From contig JAMYWO010000358.1 in the NCBI GenBank assembly GCA_024220525.1, positions 1 to 36,407 on the forward strand: a stretch of DNA of 36,407 nt, in the 5' to 3' direction. The position numbers were made by a program, and so were the translations under genes. The stretch is from Cochliopodium minus (Eukaryota; Discosea; Himatismenida; Cochliopodiidae). Under the pieces are notes generated by a model. It saw nothing but the letters and a program-made list of their open reading frames with translations. It did no database searches and was not told where the DNA came from. Positions 1 through 11,005 of this stretch are shown in pieces; position 1 is the first letter of the stretch; each line of letters opens with the position of its first letter.

Positions 1-35
1 ATTTTTTAATTCTTATTTAAATTTTATTTTGTCAG

Positions 36-781
36 GTATTGGAGTACCAGTCAATAAACAAAAGGCTTTCGAATTCTACATGATATCGGCAGAGATGGGC
101 AACCATATGGCAATGAATAATATCGCCCATTTCTACCAAGAAGAGAACCGTCTCTTAAAAGAAAACAAAGAGCATGTTACTTCTTCTTTTCTTTACAAGA
201 AAAATCTTTCTCTTTCAGAAAATATCAAAGAAAACGATTCTAAAACTGTCAAAGTATTTTATTTTATTTTATTTTTTATAATATTTTTTTTATAATATTT
301 TCTTTTTTTTTATTTACTTTTTATTTATTTTACAGTTCTATCAAAAATCAAGCAATTTGGGAAACAGCGTTTCCATGAATAACTTGGCTACTATTTATTA
401 CAATGAAAAACACGAAAAAAGCTTGGAGAAAGCTCTCAGTCTTTTTGAGAAATCCTCCGAGCTTGGTAATTTTTATTTTTAATTCTAATTTTTATAATTT
501 TTTATTTTTTTAATTTTTTAATTTTTATTTTTTAAATTTTTTTTAATTTTTTTTTTTTGAAAGGTAATTCACAAGCTTTCTACAATTTGGGAATGATTTA
601 TTTGGAAGGGGAGAAAGTCGATAAAGATCTTCAGAAGGCCACTTCCTACTTCGAGAAATCTCTCGAGTTGGGTAACGAAGAGGCCATGAGAGCTCTTGAT
701 TACATATATCATGATGAAAAATACAAAGAGATGAATGTTTCTAATTCTATCTCTACTTATTTAAAATTAATTGGAAAATAA
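36..781 (+). CDS. Sel1-like repeat protein (3' part)
   Basis: Three exons are visible: 36-253, 336-465 and 564-781 (stop TAA). The introns at 254-335 and 466-563 are GT..AG and almost pure A/T, and the reading frame is continuous across both. The upstream exons lie outside the window, and the acceptor at 34-35 leaves a phase-1 join. The protein shows Sel1-type helix-turn-helix repeats with the usual features: an A-F-x-F/Y core, 'LGN' turns ('SSELGNSQAFYNLGMIYL', 'SLELGNEEAM') and about 36 residues per unit. One unit has an insertion rich in K, E, S and N. Sel1 repeats are protein-interaction scaffolds, often in ubiquitin-ligase or kinase adaptors; the partner here is unknown. The last about 20 residues have no repeat character. 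The gene ends 111 bp from the convergent RasGEF gene. Confidence 0.85.
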
Positions 782-892
782 AAAGTAATAAATTTAAAAT
801 AAATTAAAATTAAAAATAAATTTTTTTTTAAATCAATTTTATTTTTTTTTTTTGAAATGATCTTTTTTCCCGTTGTAAATTTATTTTTTCAT

Positions 893-3800
893 TCAAATCA
901 ACTTCAAAATAGTGGAAGGACTAGACTCAACAAACCACAAAGAAATGGAAAACTCATTACACTTCTCCTCAACGCCATCCTCAACAGAGTTAGCGATGAC
1001 GACGTTCTTCGTTTCGACTTGGTTGATTTTAGAGTAAAATTGGAACTTTTTGACGTAGATGGAAAGGTCGTGGAGGGAGACGAAGCCTTTGCCGTCCACT
1101 ACACAGTTGGTTCCTCCAAACTTTATTTGGTAAAGATTGATTTTTGTTGGCCATCCGTCTAATTAAAATAAAAAATAAACATTAAAATAATGTAAAATTA
1201 ATGTTTAAATAAAAATGAAATTATTTAAATTGGAAAAATAAAAATATAAAAAAAAAAAAAAAAATAAAAATAAAAATAATAAAAAAAAATAAAAATAAAA
1301 AAAAATAAAATGAAGGTTACAGACAACACCCTGATCATCTTGTTGAGAGAAATCGTTGATGTTGACGGATTGCTTCAGACTTTTGAATTTTTCTTGTAAC
1401 AAGTGGTGTGCGGTAGACTCGCTTTTGATGAGAGATTCCAATTGCTTCTCCAATTTGTTGACCTTTTCCACCAATTTTGGATCTTAATAATAAAAAAAAA
1501 AAATTTATTTTCTTGAACTATTTTTGTTTTGTTTGATTTTTTGATTATTTAAAGTTATTTTTGGATGAATTTTTTTTATTTCGATTTATTATTCGATATT
1601 TTTATTTATTTTAGTTTTAAAATTTTCCAAGTTCATTTTTGAAAATTATTTTGATTATTTTCAAATTTATTTTAATTATTTCAATAATTTTATTTTCAAA
1701 TTTTTTTAAATTTTTGATTATTTAAAGTTTTTTTATTTTAAATTTAATTTATTTCCATATTTTTATGTTTTAAATCATTTTAAAGTTTATTTTTACCACC
1801 ATTAGAGGAAAATTTTTTTTGTAAGAGGGAGGAGAACTGGCTGTTGGAGTTGAGGAGTTGGATGAGTGACTTTTCCAACTCAGAGGAGGTGGTGGGTGAT
1901 TCGAAAAAGGAGTTGGAGATCACTGATGTTTTTGAATCTTCGTTTAAATCTAAACAGAACAAAAAATTCAAAAATAATAAAGTTATTTTTTAAGAGACTA
2001 TTCATGAAATAAAAAATCAAAAAAATCAAAAAAATCAAAAAACAAAAAATCAAAAAAATCAACAAAATCAAAAAAAAATCAAAAAAAATAAAAAAAAAAT
2101 ATAAAATAAAAAATTTAAATAAAAAATAAAATAAAAATAAAAAAATTACTTGGCACAGTGTTTACTCTCACAGTACTTTCTTTCTTCTTTCCCATTTTGG
2201 ATTTGCTTACACTCAATGTTCCATTTGATCTTTCAGAGAACAATATCTACAGAAAATAATTAAAAAATAAATAAAAAATAAAATAAAAATAAAATAAAAA
2301 TAAAAAAATAAAAAATAAAAAATAAAAATAAACATAAACAAAAAAAAATGAATCCGAAAAAAAAAAATTTTACAGAACTTGATATAATTTGATCCATTGA
2401 TGGAATACCACTTGTGCTAACAAATTCATGTACCTTTTTAAAAATAAAAAAAATGAATAAAACCATAATAAAAATAAAAAAAATAAAACCATAAATAAAC
2501 ATAAAAATGTAATTCAAAATATAATTGATAAAAAATATCAAATTGAACAATAAAAATTTATCTTTCAAAAAAAAGTAAAAAATTATTAAAAAATAAAAAA
2601 ATAAAAATAACAAAAAAATTATTATGATTTAAAAATAGAATTAAAAATAAATTAAAAAATAAAAATAATTTACAATATCTAAAATTTGGAGTTGATAGTT
2701 CGAAGATTGAAATTGCAAAGTGTCATGGATGACGTCGGAGATTTTTCTTCTTTTGCTAAAGTTGATGAGCTTAGTATCGATAAAATCTTGGTTTGCGTCG
2801 TTGAGACGAATGAGTTGGTTGATGCAAGTTCTCAAGTTAGGAATTGCTGGTGCATCCACTTTTTTCATCCTGTTTTAAAATATTGAAATAATTAAACAAA
2901 AAAATATTTTCATTTTATTAAGAAATTTTTCATATTTTATTTTAATTTTTTGATAGTAATTCTTTTTTTATGATAATTTTTAATTAATTTTTTGAATTCA
3001 AATGTTGATTAGATGAGATTTGAATCAGATATTGTTTTTTTTTTTTTTGAGAAACAAAAAAATTGTGATATTTCATTATGGAGAAAAAATTTTGAAATTT
3101 AAAACAGATATTTTCATTCTTTATGGAAAAAACTTTTGGTTTGATTCCAAAAATTTCTTTTTTATTAAAAATTGTTTAAAATTAATTTTTCATTATTTTT
3201 GATAAATTGAAAATCTCTTTTTTAGGATTTTTGAAAAATTGTTGGTAGAAAATACTCTTCTTCTTTTTTTATTTTTAATTCTTGAGGATTTTAAAAAATT
3301 TGATTGATATTTATTTTTAATTTTGTTTTATTTCATTTGAAATTTTTTAATTTGTTTTATATTTTTTGTTTGAATTTTATTTGAAATTTTTTTGTTTAAT
3401 TTTTTTTTTTTTTTTACCATTGTTGTGAACGGTCCCAAACATCAAGATCCTTGACAAACTCATTAAACTTCTGGATCTTCACGGTAGTCTTAGGAGAAAC
3501 ATTGATCCAAACGTTCTCAAGAGACTGCACGCTGGGAAGGGACAAAACCTTGATGACCTCACAAACAGAGCTGAAATTGTTGAGCTCCTTGAAAAACTTG
3601 GCGACTTTGACGAGATGTTCGATCACTTTGACTGCTTCGCTCTCGTCTTTGCATTTGAAGATTTGGTTGGCGTACCATCTTTCCATCTCGTCGTTTCTTA
3701 CCAGGTATTTTAATACAGAAGGGATATCGTTTACAGTTTTGCCTGAGTCATTGAAAAATAAAAATAAAAAATAAAAATGAAAGAAATTTGGGATTCAAAA

Positions 3801-6800
3801 AAAAATTAAAATAAAAAATAAAAAATCATTTAAAAAAATAAAAAATAAAAAATAAAAATAAAAATAAAAATAAAAATAAAAATAAAAATAAAAATAAAAT
3901 ATATAATATGAAATAAATAAATAAATAAATATAATATAAAAGTAAAAATAAAAAATATGAAATATAAAAGCAAAATAATAAAAATAAATTTTTTACCGTC
4001 AAAATAATCTTTCAACGAAGCAACTTTTACAAGTTCATATGGATCGATGTTAGAATAACATATAAACTCTTTGATGGTGATTTGTCTTGCGAGTTCTTCC
4101 GGCTCGATGTCTGTGAGCTCCAATTCGTTTATGTTGGTTTGTTTGGGGATTAAGGGAGTAGGGAGAGGTTTGTTGTTGGTTTTTGCTACTTTTTTTCTGT
4201 CGATGTCGCTCGAACAGTTCTCCAAAAACTTGAGCAATGTCTTTGAAGAATTATCCATACCTTTAAAAAAAGATGAAAAATCAAAAAATTTAATCTTCAT
4301 TAAATTAAACACAAAATTTAAAATTTGAACACAAAAATTCAAAATTAATCCAACAAAAAATTTTTACAAAATAATAAATAAAGTGAAAAAATTTTGATAT
4401 TAAAAACAAAGTGAAAAATTTTATGTTAAAAAAAAAAGTATTTTAAAAATTTGTCAAAGTAAAATCAACTAAATTATTAAAAAATAATAATTTAAAATGA
4501 TTTCAGAAAAAAAAACAAAAAAAAAATTATTTACCTGCTTTGGACATTGTTGTCTCACAAAAATTTTTCAATTTTTTAGCAAGTTCTTTATCCACAAAGG
4601 AGGCAGGAGTGTTGTTGATCCACTGTTTGAGAATGTTGAAAGTTCTGAGTCTGATGGGTCTCACCTTCTTGCTCTCGTACTCTTGCAAGAGTTTGGGGTC
4701 GTTGTTCTTGGGATTGGGGATGTTGAATCTGGCAATCAAAAGGTCCAAAAGCTGGTAGTTGTTGGTGAAGGACTCAAAGGTGAGCATGAAAGCCCTGGCA
4801 AAGTTTTGTTCGGGAGATTTTTCGAAAGTGAGCCTCTCGACAAGTTTAGAAAGACTGGCAGCTTCGACGATTTGATTTTCGTCGTCTTCAAAGGTGATGC
4901 ATTCGTCAGAATCTGGCAAATTGAAGAGATATGGCGCGGAGAGCTCGCCAAAGTCTATTTCGGTGACGCTGCTTTGTCTAACAGGCTTCTCGGTAGTTTT
5001 CTCATCGATGTCTTTGATGTCTATCTCCTTTTCTCCACCTCTTGGAATGATGGCGATGGACAACTCATAGACCTTGTCCTCGCTCATCGGATCCAACTTT
5101 TTCAAAAAATCTTTGATGACAGGCACAGACTGCAAGAAGTAAGGTGTCTGTTGGTACTGTTGGATCTCTCTGATCACACTCGCAACTTGTCTTCTCTTCA
5201 CAAAGTTAATCAACCCATCTTCCATGATGTCTTTGTGTCCGTCTTCAATGAAGGTGAGATCGGTCAAGTACATTCCCAAGTAAGGGATGCAAGGAGGTGA
5301 AATCGTTTTGAGTCTTCCTCTAAAGTTCTGAAAGTTTTTGTCTCTCGACATCCTCTCTGCCATCTCGTCGTATCTCCTCTTCCACTTGGCGTTCAATCCT
5401 CCCCATGTGTCCTTCAATCTGAAAACACCACTAGATTGCAAACCAGAAATGATTTCCATCATTCCATTAAAGTTGTTCAATTCTTCCAAATACTAATGGG
5501 AAAAGAGATAAATTTTTCATTCAATCAAAAAATATTTTAAATGAAAAAAAGCTTTATAAAAAAATTCTTTAAAATTATTAGAGTTATGAAATATCAAAAC
5601 TTTTAAAAAAAAATTAATAAAAAAATTTTCTTTCAAAAAATTATTACATGCATGACTTGCAAACATCTTGTTAAGCTAGCTACTCTCTTCTTCAAACTCT
5701 TTGATGCAACAACTTCGCTCGCCATAAAGTTACTTACTTGATTGAAGAAGGTAATCATTCCGATTACGTGAGGAGACTTGTCCATTTTGTCCTTCTTTGT
5801 CCATCCTTGTCCCAAACACTCCCATGGCTTAATATCTCTATAAAATTTCGCTTCGATAATTGTTAATTGACGAGCAATTTCTTGCGGATGTATATCAGAA
5901 AAGGTAAGTTGTCTCTTCACTTCTGGAATGTGTGGTCTTGGAATATCTACGTTTTTTTTTGAAATTTAATAAAATAAAACTTCTCAAATTTTTGAATATA
6001 ATTTGTTTATTCTTTTTAAAAATTTGATTAATAAAATCTAATCAAGAGCATTCTATGCTAAAAGTATCTTGTATTAAAATTTTATTATTCATCGTTTTAT
6101 TTTATACAATCAGATATCTTGTTTCATTTTATTGTTAGAAATTGAAATCGAACAAAATTATTTTGTTGATATTTAATTTTGGATTAGATTTCAATTTAGT
6201 TTAGATCTATTTAAATTTTCATTCAAAAGATATCATTGATCAATAGATATCTATTATTGATCAATGATATTTAGATTAATACCAAATTTTCAATTCGTAT
6301 TCAATTAATTTTAAAGGATGATTTTGATATTTAAAAGAAAATGTTTTTATATACCTTTAGTGGTGATCAATTTTCTGGCTGATTTCTCATCAGTGTTCAA
6401 TCCCTTCTCAAGGAGCGAGATGACCTGCTTGGAGGCAGATTCCATCGAAACAGCCATCACCTCCTCGCAGAAATGTCTCATCGCCTCGACCAACTGAGGA
6501 CTCTCTCTGAAATCATAAAAGTAATGGGTCACCCATGTCTTGATGGTGTTGAATACACGCAATTGGATGGGTTTTTGTTTGGATTTCTTGAATTCTTCGA
6601 TCTCCTTTGGATCCTGGGATTCTTGTGGTACTGGAACTTGGAATCTGTTTGCTAACAATTTCAAGAAATCGGTGGGAGTAGTGAATGATCTGTATGTCAG
6701 CAAGAAAGCTTGCAAATATTGTGGATCTGAAGATCGGAAAAATTTAAAATTTGATAAAGGGTGAAAGACGATCGTATTTTATTGCAATTTATTTTCCATA

Positions 6801-7699
6801 AATGGAATTGTTTTATATGTGGTTAAATTTGGTAAATTCAAGAAATATAATTTTTTATAATTTTCCTAATTTATAATGGATACTATGAGATTGAAATATT
6901 TCGATAGGAATAAATTTGATTATGATGTAAATGAGAAATATATGTTGTAAATGAGTAATATTTATCAAATTTCAAAAATCATACCAGGATGTCCTTCATA
7001 AGTTGCTTTTTCTACCAATTTCTCCAAAGAAGCATTCTTTATCTCGTTCTTTCCCTGTTCTTGTACATATTTGATGTTCTCCTCAGAATCAGGAGTGGAG
7101 AATTTGTAATCTTTTTCAGATATCTTGAATGATTCTCTATTCAAATTCTTTAATGATGTATTTTTAACTGCCATATTTTTCACTGCTTTCAATAATTCTG
7201 AATTCGATTTGGGATTGGTTTTTACGATGATGGATTTCCTTGGATTATTGTTTTCTGGTGGATCCTTCTTCTCTGGCAACTCTTTTTTCTCTGGAAGATC
7301 CTTTTTAACAGATGTTGGCTCCTTTATCTCTATTTGATCTATCTGATCTTTCCCTTCTGAATTTTTCTATTTTGTATTTGATATATTTGTTATATTGTTG
7401 TGTTTGAATTTAAAAAATAATTATTTTTTCAATATTATAATATATTTGAACGATAATTATTTAAATTTTTCAAATTTTTATTTTTTTTTTACATCATTTT
7501 CTTCTCCATCTATTGTCGAATTCTTCTTGAACATAACTTTTCCTTTGTTGAAAAATTTCTGTGTACGTATTTCATTTTTGAAAAAAATATATTAAAACCA
7601 ACAAATTTTTTGACCAAATTTCATCATATACTTTGTAATTATGAATTCTGGATTGATAGTTTTCAAATTTATTTATTTTACCTTCATTTTTGATGTCAT
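893..7699 (-). CDS. Double RasGEF protein: RasGEF_N-RasGEF-RasGEF_N-RasGEF
   Basis: Fourteen exons on the minus strand: 7682-7699, 7493-7558, 6985-7366, 6355-6726, 5648-5946, 4535-5492, 3997-4260, 3418-3742, 2674-2869, 2374-2433, 2150-2246, 1797-1949, 1321-1482, 893-1158. They sum to 3618 nt (1205 aa). Approximate domains: RasGEF_N 139-245; catalytic RasGEF 298-514; second RasGEF_N 591-700; second RasGEF 750-975; then a tail with a coiled-coil-like stretch near 1065-1095. The single uninterrupted exon 4535-5492 holds the end of the first catalytic domain and the start of the second RasGEF_N, so this is one protein and not two genes. Unit 1 keeps the SOS-like 'NNFNG', 'PPCIPYLGMYLTDL' and 'INFVKRRQVA' blocks and should activate a Ras/Rap GTPase. 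Unit 2 is degenerate ('NNFSS', 'PAIPNLRTCINQL'). The first exon (MTSKMK) is tentative; the alternative start is the ATG at 7534. The exon-3 acceptor could also be at 7357. Confidence 0.88.
2870..3417 (-). other. Longest intron of the double RasGEF gene (548 nt)
   Basis: This stretch separates the exon ending in 'SQQW' from the exon starting 'MKKVDAPAIP'. The Trp codon is split across it (TG|G). It is T-rich on the plus strand. I saw no hidden exon, RNA gene or repeat structure in it. Confidence 0.75.
3842..3900. repeat. (AAAAAT)n simple repeat in RasGEF intron
   Basis: About nine near-perfect hexamers of AAAAAT lie in the intron 3743-3996. On the coding (minus) strand this is a T-rich tract. 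It explains the meaningless I/F-rich reading frame across this stretch. Confidence 0.85.
6139..6270. repeat. Nested inverted repeats inside a RasGEF intron
   Basis: Within the 408-nt intron 5947-6354 there is a perfect 16-bp inverted repeat: 6230-6245 (atatcattgatcaata) pairs with 6255-6270 across a 9-nt loop. A second 11-bp pair, 6139-6149 (aaattgaaatc) with 6187-6197, encloses a short aacaaaat/attttgtt palindrome near 6150-6167. The intron lacks the long T runs typical of its neighbours, so this is a structured element and not simple low complexity. No terminal motif or clear target duplication was found. Confidence 0.7.
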
Positions 7700-7705
7700 A
7701 AAAGG

Positions 7706-10700
7706 ATGATATGTTTTTGATTTTTTTTTTTTATTTTTTTATCAATTTAAATAAGTGAAGTGTTTGGAAAGAATAATCAACACATATATACCTTTAAATC
7801 TGCCCCATCTCGCCAATTAATTTTATTCATTCAAAAAGTATTGGTCCATCAAAAGAAGAATATTCAAAGTAAAAATTTTATTGAACATCTTCTTTCAGCA
7901 AATTCAAAAAAAAAAATGATTAATGAGTTGAAGGTTGATATAGAAATAGAGGTGGATCTCAATAAAAGTGATATATATGAGAATGAGGGGAAGGAAGAGG
8001 AAAAAAAAGTAAATTTGAGGGATATTCCTCTTGCTATATGCATATCCAACACAGAGAAACAAATGGATGGCAAAAAGGAATACATGGTAAACAAATAAAC
8101 ATTAGCAAATGAATATTTATAGCATATTTGAGCACATTTTTGTTTAAAATATTTTAATATCAATGATAGTCATATGAAATAGAAATTCAGAAGGGATCAT
8201 TTGCAAGGTAATTACTATTTCAATAATAAATAAAGTTGGAAAATAAATATAAGAAGAAAATAATAATTGGATAAAAATTATTGAATCATTTAAATTTTAT
8301 TTTCTTCAAAATAAAACGTGAAGAAAATAAACATCCTTTTTGAAAATAATTAATTTTATTAAAAACATATATGCGAGTTTTTATCTTCAGAAAAACTTCA
8401 ACATTAAAGCAAAATAATGAAAGATATTTTTTAAAAAAGATGGAAAGTAGTGAAAAGGTATTCACAGTTGGCGGAATTAAACAGCTGGGTTAAAAAATGG
8501 TTTTTCGAAATTTTCAATCAACTTCCACCCTTCCCCAACAAACTCTCCATGTTCTCTTTGCAGTCCGAAGAGGAGTTTGTCAATAAAAGAAAGAAAGATT
8601 TCAACACCTATTTGCAGCATCTTTTGTCACACTCCAAGATAGTTCATTCTTACGAAGTACAATTGTTTTTCGAAATCAAGCAAAATGTAATCAATATTTT
8701 TTCAAATATTTAATTTTAATCTTTTTTTATTCAATATTATTATTAAAATTTTTTGAATTTTTTTTAAAGATTTGATCTCATATATTTTATTTTATTTTTA
8801 CTCTAATATTTTTACAAAATTTTTTAAAATATAACTTTATTAATAGTGATTTATTCATTATGTATATTTCAAAATTTTTATTCAACGTTTAAATAATATT
8901 TTATTCAATTGAAATACAATTTTTATATAAAGTTATTCTTTTGTGACATGGATATTGATTATAATTCATTAATTTTTTTTTATTTTTTTAAAAAAATAAG
9001 ATTCTTTCACTTGAAAATGAAAGAGAACCAATAAAAGTAATCGTTCCTCTTCCAGATAAAGACTTTGATCCCACAGAAAGTAAAAAAAATTAAAAAAAAA
9101 CTATTCCTATTTAGAATAAAAGAAAATGAATAAATTTTTTTTAAAAAAAAAAGTATCTGTTCCATGGAAGATATTAACAAACGAAGGAATTGATGGTAAT
9201 TTATTATTTTCAGTTTAAAATCTTTTATTTTTATTTATTTTTAAATTAATAAATTTTTTAAATTTTTTATTGTTAAATTAATAAATTTTTTTATTGTTTT
9301 AGATGTTTTTTTAAAAATTATTTTAAATATTTTTATTGAAAACAATTGAAAAAATTTTCGTTTAAAATAGTTTTTTTTGCGACTGAAAATGGAGATATCC
9401 CTTCTGCTGATCACATGCAAGTTTCTCCAGAAGGAGTATTATTAGGACAACTTGGAGCAGGTCTCAATATAAAACTTTTTTAAATAAATGAATGATTTTA
9501 AAATATTATAGAATTTGAAGCAAGGTAATTCATTTATTTAATTTTTTTTGATTCTTTTATTTTTGATTCTTTTATTTTTGAAAATTTTATAAATTTATTT
9601 TTATTTTTATTTTTTATTTTTATTTTTTATTATTTTATTTTGGTTTTTTATTTTTATTTTTATTTATTTATTTTTGAAATTTTTATAAATTTTTTTTTTA
9701 TTTTTTATTTTTTATTCATTTTTTTATTCATTTTTTTATTATTTTTTTTATTTTTTATTTTTTTTTGGTTTTTGGTTTTTATTTTTTATTTTTATTTTTT
9801 ATTTATATTTTTGATTTTTTTAAGCTTTAATCAATTTTTTCTAAAGGAAGTATTACGAAGAGATGGCAAATTCGGGAAACTTCAAAAAACCACTTGTATG
9901 GAAAGATCTAGAGATGGACAAATTTGACGGACTTTACCTTTGTGGAGGACATTCTCCTGGAATGAAACAATATTTAGAAAGTGAAACTTTACAAAATAAA
10001 ATTTATGATTTTTGGTTTGAAATTTCTTCAGAAAAATTTTTATATTTTTATTTTATTTTTTTGTTTTTTCATTATTTCAATTTAAAAATTTTTTTATTTC
10101 TTATTTTTATTTTTCATTAATTATTCATTATCAGGAAGTTAGAAAGACCTATCGCCGCAATGTAAAGAAATCTAAAAAAAAATCATTTTATTTTATGTAA
10201 ACACAATTTTTTAGATGGTAAAATTTTTTATTTTATTTTATTTTATTTTATTATTATTTTATTTTATTTTATTTTATTATTATTATTATTATTATTTTTT
10301 TTTTATTTTTTTTCAGTATTTTTTATTTTTATTAATTTTATTTATTTTTTCTAGTCACGGAACTCTTTTGCTGGCAAGAACTAAAGACCATAACACCTCC
10401 AAATCAGTTCTTGTGAACAGGAGGACTGCCACTTTGCCAAAGTACATGGAACAAGTAAAAAATCTTTATTTAGTAATTTAAATTATTTTTATTAAATTCA
10501 AAAAATTAGATGGCTTATTTCATTACAAGACCAAAGGTTTTATTTTATTTTATTTTTTTTTTTTTAAAACAATTAAAAAAAAATTTTTTTTGTTGACAAT
10601 TTTATTTATTTTTTCATTGACAAATTTTTTTTTTCATTATTTTTTTATGTTCATTTTTAAACAGGTTGGAAAGCTTTATAGAACTTACGAAAAATACTGT

Positions 10701-10904
10701 GAGGAGGAAGTGATAGAACTTATTGAAGACGAGAAGAACTATGAAAAGGGTCCCACAACTGTAGGATCCAAGGGAAACATTTTCGACAACTCCAAGGCTT
10801 TTTATTGCAGAGACAACAACTATTTATCTGCTAGATGGCCTGGTGACGCTTATCTTCTTGGAAAAGAGTTTTCTGAATTATTGTTAAAAGAAAAATCGAA
10901 ATAA
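7706..10904 (+). CDS. PX domain - DJ-1/PfpI domain fusion protein
   Basis: Fourteen exons: 7706-7712 (tentative), 7761-8086, 8170-8207, 8440-8686, 9001-9079, 9154-9195, 9371-9460, 9512-9524, 9847-10014, 10135-10161, 10215-10217, 10355-10454, 10511-10537, 10665-10904. Total 1407 nt, 468 aa. Residues about 85-200 form a PX domain: the 'WKVVKRYSQLAEL' phosphoinositide-pocket motif, 'LPPFPNK' proline loop and 'FVNKRKKDFNTYLQHLL' are clear, so endosomal membrane binding is expected. Residues about 210-468 are a DJ-1/PfpI (class I glutamine amidotransferase-like) domain: 'PLPDKDFDPTE', 'VPWKILTNEG', 'FFATENGDIPSAD', 'GLYLCGGHSPGM', nucleophile elbow 'AAICHG' (Cys about 347) and 'DNNYLSARWPGDAYLL'. 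These blocks match a bacterial single-domain family, suggesting transfer followed by intron gain. The substrate is unknown (protease, glyoxalase or deglycase-like chemistry are possibilities). If exon 1 is wrong, the ATG near 7918 would still include the whole PX domain. Confidence 0.87.
9512..9524 (+). other. 13-nt micro-exon in the DJ-1 domain
   Basis: This exon is flanked by 'atattatag' and 'gtaatt'. It supplies phase 2 at both ends and encodes E-F-E-A, joining 'GQLGA' to 'RKYYEEM'. Family alignment expects about this many residues between the two flanking blocks, and the frame is otherwise broken. Confidence 0.75.
10215..10217 (+). other. 3-nt micro-exon (ATG) completing the catalytic Cys codon
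   Basis: The exon ending at 10161 leaves a phase-2 'AT', followed by donor gtaaag. A 53-nt intron ends in ttttttag at 10214; then comes ATG, then donor gtaaaa at 10218; a 137-nt intron ends in ttttctag at 10354; the next exon begins T-CAC-GGA. Joining all three gives ATA TGT CAC GGA, that is I-C-H-G, the invariant DJ-1/PfpI elbow. Direct joining without the ATG gives ATT CAC GGA (I-H-G), in frame but lacking only the cysteine. The intron sizes fall within the range of others in the gene (51-56 nt introns at 9461-9511 and 10455-10510). Confidence 0.72.
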
Positions 10905-11005
10905 AACTTTCAAAATTATTTTTTTTAATTTTTATTATTTTTTTTTATTATTTTAAAATTTACAAAAAAATTCAAAAAGACAAAAAATTTTTTCTTTTAA
11001 TGTTG

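Noticed and set aside
3020-3202. Short plus-strand frame in the 548-nt RasGEF intron
   Set aside because: Low-complexity F/K/I-rich translation with no homology, and the splice junctions across this intron restore a split Trp codon in the RasGEF domain.
4497-5300. A long open frame on the plus strand opposite the RasGEF exon
   Set aside because: It is antisense to a strongly conserved RasGEF/RasGEF_N exon, its translation has no recognisable domain, and its openness follows from codon bias on the real strand.
9640-9846. F/I/Y-rich frames in T-rich stretches (also 10215-10350, 11689-11949, 21510-21719, 25557-25883)
   Set aside because: These are introns of clear genes. The translations are simple-sequence artefacts with no transmembrane protein logic.
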